Positions 36,124-44,635 of a stretch of DNA of 64,000 nt are shown here, piece after piece. Positions within the stretch are counted from its first letter, which is position 1. Every line of letters begins with the position of its first letter. The translations under genes were made by a program, and so were the position numbers. Origin of the DNA: Kordia antarctica. GTDB lineage: Bacteria > Bacteroidota > Bacteroidia > Flavobacteriales > Flavobacteriaceae. The stretch is taken from the NCBI RefSeq assembly GCF_009901525.1, contig NZ_CP019288.1:3191501-3255500 (forward strand). Reading direction: 5' to 3'. The notes under the pieces are model-generated. The model was not told the DNA's origin. It searched no databases and worked only from the letters and a program-made list of their open reading frames with translations.

Positions 36124-36618
36124 ATGGCATTAGAAAATTTAATTAGTATTGAATTCACAACCGAAGAACTCACAGCCTTAGACACGCACTTAGATGGCAT
36201 ACAACAAGTACTTGCAGGAAAAACCGTAAACTTCACACCTTCACAACGTCAACAATACGGAAGTATAGGCAACCAAAACAAACTTATTGTTGACAAAGCA
36301 AAAAACTACATGGAACAACACCCAAATTGGATTCCTAATTTTTTGGACAAAACCGAGTTTGACAAAGACTACAACGCACGCCAACAAATGGAAGAGCGTA
36401 CCCAACGCCTACAAAACCTAGCACAGCAATTGTTAGACACCAAAACCCTCCTAGATCACGACAATTACACCAATTCACTTAGTTTTTATAGAATGATGCG
36501 CTACCTAGCAGGCGAAAACGAAGCAGGTTCCAAAACCGTGTATGAAGATATGAAAGTACTGTTTACTAAAAGTGCTAGAACAGCTAATACCGATGAAGAG
36601 CCAACAACGGATTCATGA
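36124..36618 (+). CDS. Hypothetical cytoplasmic protein behind leader element 1
   Basis: The protein has 164 residues with no signal peptide or membrane segment, mostly helical: 'FTTEELTALDTHLDGIQQVL', 'TPSQRQQYGSIGNQNKLIVDKA', and a coiled-coil-like 'RQQMEERTQRLQNLAQQLL'. Codon choice is C-richer (CAC, CAA, CTA, ACC) than in the neighbours, which may mark a different origin. The stop overlaps the start of a 42-codon ORF (ATGA). The family was not recognised. The conserved leader before it suggests regulated expression. Confidence 0.65.
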   Translation: MALENLISIEFTTEELTALDTHLDGIQQVLAGKTVNFTPSQRQQYGSIGNQNKLIVDKAKNYMEQHPNWIPNFLDKTEFDKDYNARQQMEERTQRLQNLAQQLLDTKTLLDHDNYTNSLSFYRMMRYLAGENEAGSKTVYEDMKVLFTKSARTANTDEEPTTDS

Positions 36619-36743
36619 TACTCAAAGAACAGCGCAAAGAACTCAAAAAGATTTTAGGTTATCATTACACAGCAGGTGTGCTAAAAATTTTAAAAGAAAA
36701 GAAAGAAACAATAGCGCAAAGAAACCGAATACTGGGTTTATAG
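36615..36743 (+). CDS. 42-residue basic peptide, coupled to the 36124 gene
   Basis: The ATG at 36615 overlaps the TGA of the preceding gene (ATGA). The product is strongly basic and helical (MILKEQRKELKKILGYHYTA at the start, Lys-rich after). Composition matches the preceding gene, including its C-rich codons. It could be a real coupled peptide or the eroded N-terminus of a lost gene; the sequence after its stop is non-coding. Confidence 0.4.
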   Translation: MILKEQRKELKKILGYHYTAGVLKILKEKKETIAQRNRILGL

Positions 36744-37128
36744 GGTTTCGTATACATTACTTAGGGTTGCACATTATATACTTAGGGTTGATTATAAAAT
36801 AGTTGAGGTTGGTTTATCAATAAAAAGGGTTACATAAAAAATAGTTTTGGTTGATTATAAAATATTTGGGGTTCAGTATAAAAATTATGCGGTTGCATAA
36901 GGGTTAACAGCCACCAAACAACCCCAAATATTGGTTAACCAAGCCAAAAAAAAGCTTACTGAGCCCAAAATAAATAGTTGTTATAGGGGTAAATTATATT
37001 TTTTAACCGAAAATAATGATAAAACAACCGCAAGTAAATATTATAGAACCCGAAAAGAGGTTTTTTGAGTTGTGGGTTGAAAATTACAAAACGTCACTTC
37101 GAGTATTATTGAGAAGTGCTATAAAACA
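36744..37128. other. Non-coding stretch with GGGTTG-type degenerate repeats
   Basis: No ORF of note. Repeated short words (TTAGGGTTG, GGTTGATTATAAAATA) recur at irregular 25-35-bp spacing in 36740-36910. Past about 36910 the complementary words (AACCCCAAATA, AACCAAGCCAAAA) appear, so the region could fold back on itself. Confidence 0.5.
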
Positions 37129-37132
37129 AAAA

Positions 37133-37383
37133 AGACTCTCGTAAAAACGAGAGTCTTAACATAAACAAATAAACATTTGCCTACGATCTGCAAAATCAAA
37201 GATACGTATTTTTTTAATACACATCACGGCAAATGTTTAATCATAAGGAAATCCTTCCTGTGAAAGTGAAAATGTGAAACGCTAGATTGAAATTTTACAT
37301 TTAAAATTTAGCATTTAAACTTTCCAAAACGTCGTGGAAACCGAAAAACGTATGAGTAGGTGTATTTAAAAATAATAACCAAA
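37133..37383 (+). ncRNA. Conserved multi-hairpin leader element, copy 2
   Basis: The parts match copy 1 in order. (a) AAGACTCTCG/CGAGAGTCTT (10 bp, 37133-37158) has T-A to C-G compensating change relative to copy 1. (b) AAACATTTGCC/GGCAAATGTTT (37172-37182 / 37229-37239), where a C-G pair replaces the U-G of copy 1. (d) The central region 37263-37325 has only imperfect pairing (GAAAGT/ACTTTC, GCTA/TAGC) and no sequence similarity to copy 1. (e) GTCGTGGAAACCGAAAAAC and following (37332-37368). The ATG of the modular lipoprotein gene is 15 bp further on. Confidence 0.55.
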
Positions 37384-39285
37384 ATGAAAACAGTAAGAAA
37401 TTTATTTCGATTTTTATGTATCTTGACACTTGTAGTGTCATTGACCAACTGTCAGCATGATACTGTGAGTGAAACACAACAAGATGAAGCTTTGCAAAAG
37501 GAATTCCCTTTTAAATCAAGCATATTGTCCAAGCAAGATGTAGAAGCCAATACAAAACTAAGTAACCAAATGAGAAGTTTAACAACGTTACAATCTAGTA
37601 ATTTAGCCGAAAGTGTATACAACGAAACGTATAACTTTACGATTGATACTGACGTTGTAAAGTTTGTGGAAAGTACCGAAAACGATTTACATTCGTATAC
37701 ATTTCCAATAAGTCGTGAAAATAACACTAGTAGTGCTTTAGAGAATTTAGTATTCTCTTATAATGCTACTACCGATAATTATGAAGCTAGTTTAGTGACG
37801 TATCATTTTACAGCTTCACAACAACAAGAGTTTTTGTTAACTCAGCATGTACGCACACCGTATGAGATATCGTATGAGTCTATTGCCGTAAACTTATCTG
37901 ATATAGTTGGCGAAACGTCATTGCCATGTACTACTAATTATACAGAATATCATACCACGCCCGATACAGGAGAAACTTTTGTGCATTCATCCTCTATTGG
38001 AAATGTAAACAATGAATGCGAACACGAAGATACTTCGGGAAATACAAGTTGTACAGTCTATACAATAATTACAACTGATTGTCCTGTTAGTGGAAGTACA
38101 AGTGGATCACCTAGCAGCCCAAGTAATTCGCCTACTGGTGGTGGAAATACAACACCAAATAATGATAATGATAACGATGACCGAGTAATAACTTCGCCTA
38201 TATTAAGCCCATCACAAATAATTACTGATTGTATGAACGGAGATTCATTTAATCCACTTTTATCAGAAGAAGCTCTAAACTGGTTACAAGAAAATAGAAG
38301 TTCTTCTGCAGCCATGAGTAATTATTTAAAAAATGTTGGATGCGATGAAAGCGCACAGAACTTTGTGGAAGAAGCTATCGAAGAGATGATGGCTAATCCT
38401 AACTTAACTTTTGAAGAGTATATAGAACAACAAGTAGAAGATATTTTAGAAGCTAATCCATTTGCTTTATTAGAGATTGATTGTAATCAAATAGATCATT
38501 GGCAGACTCTTGCACAGCATATACCTCCACAAACAGTAAAAGATAAAATTGAAGGTCTTCATGCTAATCATGAAGCAGCTTTAGGAGATTGGCAAATACA
38601 ATCGCTTGAAGAAGCTGGTGGTAAAGTTCTTAATCTTGATTATTTTGCAGTAAAAGTGACTACACTTCCTAATAATCCAGTAACTGGGACTCAATTTAAC
38701 GCACAAGATTTTTTAGTTTATTTTAGAAAAAACATTAATAATTTTACGAATGGATCAACTTTTGAGCCTTATTGTGAAATCCCTAGCATTTGTCAGCAAG
38801 AAACCAATCTTTGGAATACAACAAACATATTAGGAGCAATAGTAAAATTAGATATTCCTGCTTATAATGGTGTTGGCGGTGATACTTTTGGAAATGATGG
38901 TGTTGTTGTATGTTCTGAATTCACAAATAACTATTGGAACTTTATGACTATGGAAGCTCCATATGATTACTCTCATCCCGTTAGTGGTACTAGACAATTT
39001 GGCTTTGAAACAAATTCAGATGGTTCATATAATTTCTATGTGAGAGGTGTTGACAGATTTAATTCAAGAGCTCAAGAAATTGCTGCGGGAATAGTCTTTG
39101 GAGATGATATATTTTCTAAGGCAGATGAGCTTTGGGAAACAGTTCAAGAAAAGTTGAGTATCTTTATAAATGCAAATGGTGGTGGTTCAACCATCGTCAC
39201 TCCTGTTACAAATCGTGCTAATTGGGAGAAAGTTAAAGATGTTCTACAAGGTAAAAGACCTACAAGCGATCTAGGATGTAATTAA
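37384..39285 (+). CDS. Modular toxin-like lipoprotein 2
   Basis: The start is ATG 37384 (633 residues), because it opens a lipoprotein signal with 'SLTNC'. An upstream GTG belongs to the leader element. Residues 60-180 resemble the same part of the 33740 protein. A Ser/Gly/Asn/Asp linker (about 235-270) follows, then a helical unit ('ALNWLQENRSSSAAMSNYLKN', 'LTFEEYIEQQVED'). The C-terminal ~230 residues carry 'VVCSEFTNNYWNF', 'HPVSGTRQFGF' and 'FYVRGVDRFNSRAQEI', which I recall as a C-terminal module of Bacteroidetes polymorphic-toxin proteins. No catalytic residues are certain. Candidate immunity genes follow. Confidence 0.65.
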   Translation: MKTVRNLFRFLCILTLVVSLTNCQHDTVSETQQDEALQKEFPFKSSILSKQDVEANTKLSNQMRSLTTLQSSNLAESVYNETYNFTIDTDVVKFVESTENDLHSYTFPISRENNTSSALENLVFSYNATTDNYEASLVTYHFTASQQQEFLLTQHVRTPYEISYESIAVNLSDIVGETSLPCTTNYTEYHTTPDTGETFVHSSSIGNVNNECEHEDTSGNTSCTVYTIITTDCPVSGSTSGSPSSPSNSPTGGGNTTPNNDNDNDDRVITSPILSPSQIITDCMNGDSFNPLLSEEALNWLQENRSSSAAMSNYLKNVGCDESAQNFVEEAIEEMMANPNLTFEEYIEQQVEDILEANPFALLEIDCNQIDHWQTLAQHIPPQTVKDKIEGLHANHEAALGDWQIQSLEEAGGKVLNLDYFAVKVTTLPNNPVTGTQFNAQDFLVYFRKNINNFTNGSTFEPYCEIPSICQQETNLWNTTNILGAIVKLDIPAYNGVGGDTFGNDGVVVCSEFTNNYWNFMTMEAPYDYSHPVSGTRQFGFETNSDGSYNFYVRGVDRFNSRAQEIAAGIVFGDDIFSKADELWETVQEKLSIFINANGGGSTIVTPVTNRANWEKVKDVLQGKRPTSDLGCN

Positions 39286-39303
39286 TAATTAACTAATAAA
39301 TAA

Positions 39304-39576
39304 ATGAAACATTTTTTTAACTATTGGATAAGTGTGGTAGTAATCACTTTTTTACTTTTTATATCATTGTCATACAATAAATTAATAGATGGCGGAATTG
39401 GTTATATATGGATATATCTATTATTTCCGTTAACAATAGTATTTATGATTGTTACAGTAACTCTATTAATAAAATCAGATGATAAAGAACGATTAAAGAA
39501 GTTTCTTATAAAAACAATTCTTTGGATTTTATTTCTAATTATTGGGACTTACACAATTCGTTATATTTTTTTATAA
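39304..39576 (+). CDS. Small membrane protein, candidate immunity protein
   Basis: The protein has 90 residues and three hydrophobic helices (about 8-25, 35-57, 68-88) with a short basic loop ('KSDDKERLKK'). It starts 18 bp after the modular lipoprotein. Small polytopic proteins directly behind a toxin gene are often its immunity factor. No family was recognised. Confidence 0.6.
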   Translation: MKHFFNYWISVVVITFLLFISLSYNKLIDGGIGYIWIYLLFPLTIVFMIVTVTLLIKSDDKERLKKFLIKTILWILFLIIGTYTIRYIFL

Positions 39577-39615
39577 TTAATTATGTAAGCAGACATACTG
39601 TTTAAAACTTATCAG

Positions 39616-39783
39616 ATGCCTATGGAAAATAGCACTGAAGCATTTAGTATTGCAATTGCATTTATCATTACTGTAATTGTTTTAGGAATCAAGTTGGTTT
39701 TAAAACTTTTTAAACTCATGGATTCACAAACCATGCTCAATAAAGAGCGTTTAAAAAAGTTGAAAAACGAAAATTCTAATTAA
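39616..39783 (+). CDS. Small single-pass membrane protein
   Basis: This 55-codon gene starts at ATG 39616; a second in-frame ATG lies two codons on. One membrane helix (about 10-33) is followed by a basic, helical tail (from 'KERLKKLKNE'). It sits between two other small membrane protein genes on the same strand, with 2 bp to the next start, so it belongs to this operon. Function unknown. Confidence 0.55.
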   Translation: MPMENSTEAFSIAIAFIITVIVLGIKLVLKLFKLMDSQTMLNKERLKKLKNENSN

Positions 39784-39785
39784 CA

Positions 39786-40199
39786 ATGAAAAAAATACTC
39801 TTTACAATTTTTCAAATTTTAATTACCATTGTATTTATCGGAAAAATATCCAATTGGTTTCTGAATTATAGTGACGAAACGAATCAAATTCTGAACGTTG
39901 CAATGTTTACACTAATTGGAATTGCGTATATGTATACTGGTTTTATTTGGGACAAAAAACTAATTAAAACAATCTTGATAGTTTGTGGATTATACCTGAT
40001 TGTGGCAAATTTTATAAGTGATTTTTATTTAAAATCAATAATTGGAATCGTATGTATTTTGGTGCCAATGTTGATTATACGATTTTCTCATAAAGAAGTT
40101 GATGAAGAACAACTAGAAGAAGAGATAGACAAAAAACACAATTGGAATCTCGTAGACCTCACATGGTCAGACATCTTTTCCCATAAAAAGAAACACTAA
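39786..40199 (+). CDS. Small polytopic membrane protein
   Basis: The protein has 137 residues and four hydrophobic helices (about 5-25, 35-55, 60-78, 83-102) with an acidic, cytoplasmic-looking tail ('VDEEQLEEEIDKKHNW'). It lies 2 bp after the previous small gene and is closed by a strong terminator. It is the last gene of the modular-lipoprotein operon and another immunity candidate. Function unknown. Confidence 0.6.
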   Translation: MKKILFTIFQILITIVFIGKISNWFLNYSDETNQILNVAMFTLIGIAYMYTGFIWDKKLIKTILIVCGLYLIVANFISDFYLKSIIGIVCILVPMLIIRFSHKEVDEEQLEEEIDKKHNWNLVDLTWSDIFSHKKKH

Positions 40200-40230
40200 A
40201 CAGGTTCACTTTTTTTTCATAATTACCCTT

Positions 40231-40279
40231 AAAAGCCATGCTTTGATTAGCATAGTCAGCTATACGCATGGCTTTTTTT
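40231..40279 (+). terminator. Rho-independent terminator of the 37384-40199 operon
   Basis: AAAAGCCATGC / GCATGGCTTTT is an 11-bp perfect stem, a 24-nt loop with internal pairing (AGCATAG..CTAT), and a T7 tail. Confidence 0.88.
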
Positions 40280-40309
40280 AACTGAGTTTAGTATTAAAAT
40301 ATATGAATT

Positions 40310-40489
40310 ATGCGTATTGAAATTATATCAAACAACATATTGCTATTATCAGTATTCATCTTTATTGTGATTATAATCGCTGTGATAATATATCTGTATG
40401 CTTTTAATTCAATGAAGAGGAATTCAAAAACAAAAAAACGAAATACAGTAGATGATGAGATTGAAAAGGAGTTGGGAAAAAACACGTAG
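40310..40489 (+). CDS. Small single-pass membrane protein
   Basis: This 59-codon gene (begins MRIEIISNNILLLSVFIFIV) has one long membrane helix (about 9-31) and a basic then acidic tail (from 'KRNSKTKKRN'). The overall shape (short N-term, one helix, charged tail) resembles the 39616 product, but no sequence match is clear. It stands alone between a terminator and a repeat-rich spacer. Function unknown. Confidence 0.5.
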   Translation: MRIEIISNNILLLSVFIFIVIIIAVIIYLYAFNSMKRNSKTKKRNTVDDEIEKELGKNT

Positions 40490-40496
40490 TTTTTTT

Positions 40497-40720
40497 GGTT
40501 GTGAGTTGTGAGTTATTGGTTGTCGGTAAACTTCTCAAATCAAAAATCAACATTCGTTAATCGTTAATCTTATTGGGAGTTAGTCGTGAAGCAGAATTTA
40601 AAACTTCTTAAATCAACATTCGTTAATCGATATTCGATATTGGGTTTTGGGTTTTGGGTAAAACTTCTAAAATGAATATAATCTAATTAAAATAGTTACC
40701 CGATTTCTCGGGCAATACAT
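40497..40720. repeat. Low-complexity intergenic spacer with short direct repeats
   Basis: ATCAACATTCGTTAATCG occurs at about 40546-40563 and 40612-40629, and 'AACTTCT-AAAT' three times (40529, 40601, 40661). GGGTTTT is tandemly repeated. A CCCG/CGGG hairpin (40698-40711) lies just before the next gene. No ORF is present. Confidence 0.6.
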
Positions 40721-41437
40721 ATGAAATCATTAAAAAATATAAGTATTCAATATTGTACATTCATACTATTTGCATGTTTTATGTGTAATACAACTGTACA
40801 TGCTAATGAACAGAAAGAGCAAAATTTTGAACAGACTGTTGATAGTTTATACGCTTACCAAAAACAAGATGTACAAATAGAGCAACTTCTACACACGCAA
40901 GAAGTATTTGAAACTAGATATTATTTATCAATAGGAATTGTATTGTTATTAGTACTCATTTTCGGGTTGTTATGCGCTCGAAAAACGAAAGGATACAATC
41001 ATCTTAAAAAAATCATTGAACTACTTGAAAAAAATAAACAAAATACAGGTAGCGATGATAAAAAAAGTAACGAAACATACATAGAAATTAATGAAACAAT
41101 TGTGAATTCTATTTTAGAAAATCTTCAAGCTTTTGAAAGAGAAAGAGGTTTCCTAATATCAAAAATCACCTTGCATCAATTTGCTAAGCAACTAAAAACG
41201 AACACGAAATATTTATCAAAAGTGATTAATACGTATAAGTTAAAATCGTTTCGAAATTACATCAATGATTTACGAATTCAACATAGTCTTCAAGAACTAG
41301 AAAACAATACGAATTACAGAAAATATACCGTAAAAGCGATGGCGAAAGAATCGGGTTTTGGTACTACAGAATCCTTTTCAAAAGCATTCCAGAAAAACAC
41401 AGGCGAAACCGTTTCTAGCTTTCTGAGGCAGTTTTAG
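40721..41437 (+). CDS. Short AraC-type regulator (TPR-less paralogue)
   Basis: The protein has 238 residues: an N-terminal signal or anchor (10-28), a second transmembrane helix about 66-85, and an AraC helix-turn-helix at about 130-238 ('TNTKYLSKVINTYKLKSFRNYINDL', 'AMAKESGFGTTESFSKAFQKN'). The DNA-binding part and the 'YIEINETIVNSILENLQAFE' approach match the C-terminus of the 14133 regulator, but the whole TPR sensor is absent. It ends 44 bp before the 41482 lipoprotein gene, which it may control. Confidence 0.8.
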   Translation: MKSLKNISIQYCTFILFACFMCNTTVHANEQKEQNFEQTVDSLYAYQKQDVQIEQLLHTQEVFETRYYLSIGIVLLLVLIFGLLCARKTKGYNHLKKIIELLEKNKQNTGSDDKKSNETYIEINETIVNSILENLQAFERERGFLISKITLHQFAKQLKTNTKYLSKVINTYKLKSFRNYINDLRIQHSLQELENNTNYRKYTVKAMAKESGFGTTESFSKAFQKNTGETVSSFLRQF

Positions 41438-41481
41438 GTGTGATATTATTTCTATATTGCCAAACTTTAAAATTTTATATT

Positions 41482-42381
41482 ATGAAATATTTTATACTTC
41501 TATGTGCCTCATTGTTTATTGCTTGTTCTGAAAAACAAGAAGTAAATAGTTTGACTATTGCAGATAATTTTGTAAACCATTTTTTCATTAGTGATCTCCA
41601 TGATTTGACAGCAATAAATGCGTACATGACCTCAGAATATAAACGTCACTATAATTTTTTGTCGGAAGAGCAAAGAAATGTTCATGAAGAGTATATCAGA
41701 GCAATGATTGATCGCTTACGAGAAGAATTAGCAGAAAACAATCACGCGTATACACTTGAAAAGTTAGAAGAATTATACATTGAAGAATTTCAAAAAGAAA
41801 TCTTATATAAAGGAACTGGCGATGTGTTTTTATTGAAAAGTAATGATGAATTTTTTGGGATTATAATTGTAGAAGGGAATAAAATATATTCTTTTGCAGG
41901 AGACTTATATCTTTCCCCGAGAGGAAAAATATTGCCGTACTTCTTTTTTAAAGAACTAAACGCGCAACGAATAGAAGCTGATTTAACGTTTATGTCTATA
42001 ACATTTTCAAGTTTATATGGTGCAACAGATGAAAGATATAAAAGTTTGGTTCGTGAAATAGATAGTACATTACAAAATTTCGATAAGGAAGATGGAAACG
42101 TAAAGTTATGCCGTCAATTTAAAAAATTACAAAAACATTCTCTATTGAGATCACCATTTATATTTTTGAATATCGAAAAAGATTCTGTAATTACTGTTTA
42201 TGTAAGTGAAAGTGCTTACGAGAAAGTAAAACATTTTAAACATGCTGATTTGTACAAAGAAAAGAAAAAAGTAATTGTACAATTAGATATTGTTGAAAAA
42301 GAAAAAGGGATTTTTTATGCTGCACGAATTATAGAGGCTAACAAAGTTGATGGCAGATCAAGATCCAATATTCATCATTAA
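41482..42381 (+). CDS. Lipoprotein with immunity-like C-terminal domain
   Basis: The start is ATG 41482 (299 residues), opening a lipoprotein signal (lipobox 'FIAC'); a GTG 42 nt upstream is the alternative. Residues 20-155 form an N-terminal domain ('NFVNHFFISDLHDLTAINAY', helical, then 'GTGDVFLLKSNDEFFGIIIV' strands). Residues 160-299 are the domain of the 35291 lipoprotein. It faces the M43 metalloprotease gene tail to tail across a shared terminator. A decayed copy of this gene lies in the same position beside the second metalloprotease, so the two form a linked unit. Confidence 0.7.
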   Translation: MKYFILLCASLFIACSEKQEVNSLTIADNFVNHFFISDLHDLTAINAYMTSEYKRHYNFLSEEQRNVHEEYIRAMIDRLREELAENNHAYTLEKLEELYIEEFQKEILYKGTGDVFLLKSNDEFFGIIIVEGNKIYSFAGDLYLSPRGKILPYFFFKELNAQRIEADLTFMSITFSSLYGATDERYKSLVREIDSTLQNFDKEDGNVKLCRQFKKLQKHSLLRSPFIFLNIEKDSVITVYVSESAYEKVKHFKHADLYKEKKKVIVQLDIVEKEKGIFYAARIIEANKVDGRSRSNIHH

Positions 42382-42389
42382 AAAAACAA

Positions 42390-42421
42390 AAAACTCCCAC
42401 GCTTTTACACTTGGGAGTTTT
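42390..42421. terminator. Bidirectional terminator between convergent genes
   Basis: AAAACTCCCA / TGGGAGTTTT is a 10-bp perfect stem, with A-rich and T-rich flanks on both strands. It serves the lipoprotein (+) and the metalloprotease (-). Confidence 0.85.
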
Positions 42422-42458
42422 CATTTCTATAAAAATTGTATTAGAAATTGCTTATTGC

Positions 42459-44282
42459 TTATTGCTTTACAAACTTCTGAATAATTCTCTCTTCTTCGTC
42501 GCTTAGTTCTAATAAATAAACTCCCGATTTTAATTCGCTCACATTCAATCGTCCTCCATCTTTCAATATTCCTGTTTTCACAGTCTGACCTAATAAATTT
42601 AAGATTCTATACGATGAATTAATGTTATAACTAATTAAGTTAACTGTAATATCTCCACGAGTTATTGTTGGCGTTATTAAGTGATCTCCACTAACTGGTT
42701 CTTGTGGTCCTGTACGTGATAACTGAAGACCGTCAACTGTTGCTCTTGCAGTTCCTCCATTGATACCTGTAATGGTTACTTGGTCAATGTATACTTGATC
42801 TGAATTATTACCTGCATCACACTGAATTCTAAACTGTGAGTTAGACGCAAAGTTAACATCTGCACTGTTTAATGTTATAATTCCAGCATAGTAACTTCTG
42901 TTTGTAAAGTCATTTCCACTAGTATACGTTGCTACTGTATTCCAAGAAGATCCGTTGTAATATCTAATCCAGAAGTCTTCTCCATTTTCCATAGAGTTTG
43001 GATAGAAGAAGAATTTGAATTCTACTTGATCGTATCCAGTTAAGTCAAATTCTTCAGAAGTCATTGCAGAACTTGTTCCTGAATTATCTCTTATTCGCAT
43101 AGAATATTTCCCTTCATACGAACGTTTTCCTTTATAACGATGACAATCGCTTCCACCATCAGACCATCCGTCTAATCCACTTTCAAAGTATCCTTCGTGT
43201 AACAAAGTATCTCCTGGAATTTGACATGGCGCACATGCTGATCCACCACAATCTACTCCTGTTTCATCTCCGTTTTGAACTCCATCCGTACACGTTGGTG
43301 TTGGCGGTGGTGGTGTCGTTGAATTACATTTATCAGATAACGCTAAACTTCTTCTTGATCCACCTGTTCCTAATATTGCACGCATACGTGCTTTTTGTCC
43401 TGCAGTATATAAGTTCATACATGCATCCGCTGAGTAATCCATGTAGTTTTGTACCATGTCAGTACTTGCACAAGAAACATGAGTAGAATCACATCCGTAG
43501 TTTGGTCCATCTGAAGCTGGTGTATCAGATACGAAATCGTCAACTCCACATCCACCATCACCCCAAATATGGCGTAAGTTTAAAAAGTGGCCTACTTCAT
43601 GTGTTGTAGTTCTTCCTAAGTCGAAAGGAGCTGATAAGTAAAAACCTGTTCCTTTTGCACTACTTCCAAAATATTGAGGACTCATTGCAACGCCATCAGT
43701 AGCAGCACTACCTCCAGGAAATTGTGCATATCCTAATAATCCACTTCCTAAATTACAAACCCACATATTTAAGTATTGATTTGTATTCCAAGGATCTACT
43801 CCACCTTCAGAAGATTTTTTCATTGCATCATTCGTTCCCCAAGCAGTAGTTGGTGAAGATTTTCTTGTAATACCTATTGTTGGATTTCCATTAGGATCAA
43901 CAGTAGCTAAACAGAATTGAATTTCTGTATCGGCAGCTTGCGACCATCTATTACTTGTATCAGTATTAGTTCTTCTAAAGTCTTCATTTAGTACATCTAA
44001 TTGCGACTGAATTTGTGCTTGACTAATATTTTCATTAGCGTTATTGTAAATAACATGCACTACAACAGGAATGGAAATTATATTTCCTGTAATACTTTCT
44101 TGTGATCCCGCTTCTTGAATTCGCTGCCTTGTGAAATCTTCGATTTGTTGCATGCGTGCCTCCAACTGTGGATCTAATTGTTTTCTGTATTCTAAGTTTT
44201 CCATTGTTGAACAATCGCGCTCCTGCGCAAAAATTGTTCCTATGCAAAAAAGAGTTAGTACTAGTAAGGTAATATTTTTCAT
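42459..44282 (-). CDS. T9SS-exported M43 (pappalysin-like) metalloprotease, copy 1
   Basis: The protein has 607 residues with signal peptide 1-19. The zinc site HEVGHFLNLRH (228-238) fits HExxHxxGxxH except that Asn replaces the Gly; 'NYMDYSADACMN' is the Met-turn. One Cys-rich unit 'CTDGVQNGDETGVDCGG' (to 'CAPC') links to a carbohydrate-binding-like beta domain ('DQVEFKFFFYPNSMENGEDFW'). The T9SS type A domain closes it ('YRILNLLGQTVKTG', 'GVYLLELSDEEERIIQKFVKQ'). It is a secreted protease anchored or released by T9SS. The paralogue at 45206 has three Cys-rich units. Confidence 0.93.
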   Translation of the reverse strand: MKNITLLVLTLFCIGTIFAQERDCSTMENLEYRKQLDPQLEARMQQIEDFTRQRIQEAGSQESITGNIISIPVVVHVIYNNANENISQAQIQSQLDVLNEDFRRTNTDTSNRWSQAADTEIQFCLATVDPNGNPTIGITRKSSPTTAWGTNDAMKKSSEGGVDPWNTNQYLNMWVCNLGSGLLGYAQFPGGSAATDGVAMSPQYFGSSAKGTGFYLSAPFDLGRTTTHEVGHFLNLRHIWGDGGCGVDDFVSDTPASDGPNYGCDSTHVSCASTDMVQNYMDYSADACMNLYTAGQKARMRAILGTGGSRRSLALSDKCNSTTPPPPTPTCTDGVQNGDETGVDCGGSACAPCQIPGDTLLHEGYFESGLDGWSDGGSDCHRYKGKRSYEGKYSMRIRDNSGTSSAMTSEEFDLTGYDQVEFKFFFYPNSMENGEDFWIRYYNGSSWNTVATYTSGNDFTNRSYYAGIITLNSADVNFASNSQFRIQCDAGNNSDQVYIDQVTITGINGGTARATVDGLQLSRTGPQEPVSGDHLITPTITRGDITVNLISYNINSSYRILNLLGQTVKTGILKDGGRLNVSELKSGVYLLELSDEEERIIQKFVKQ

Positions 44283-44354
44283 AATGGGCTATTAGGGAAT
44301 TTGTATATAATTTACACTTCAAAAATCTTAATTAAGTGTGGAAACTTATCAAAT

Positions 44355-44410
44355 ATGTTGATCTTTTATATGCTTTACGATGAAATGTTCATTTTTTCGA
44401 TGAGATACAT
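44355..44410 (-). promoter_or_regulatory. Upstream element shared by T9SS peptidase genes, copy 2
   Basis: ATGTTGATC...TTTTTTCGATGAGATACAT aligns with 47585-47640 (its duplicate) and with 24147-24203 before the subtilase gene. 'ATATTTGAT' near its start may be a -7 box on the minus strand. Confidence 0.4.
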
Positions 44411-44454
44411 AAAAATTTTTGAAAATATTTACATTTAATTCACATTATAAACTG

Positions 44455-44613
44455 AACTCATCTTGACTTTTTGTTTTTAACCGAAAATGAGTTAAAATTT
44501 GTTCAGATAAAGCTATTTTTAAAAGGCATAGCATCGCTACGCATGAGAAAATAGCTGAAATATAGGCGAATTTTAGGCATTTTTTAGGAAATAGAAAAAG
44601 TCAAGATGAGTTC
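44455..44613. mobile_element. 159-bp MITE-like element with 19-bp perfect inverted ends
   Basis: GAACTCATCTTGACTTTTT (44455-44473) is repeated inverted at 44595-44613. ACT flanks both sides. The duplicate upstream region of the second metalloprotease (47660-47700) reads straight through as an empty site with one ACT. It has no coding capacity. Confidence 0.75.
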
Positions 44614-44635
44614 ACTATTGCCTTTCTGCCAATTA

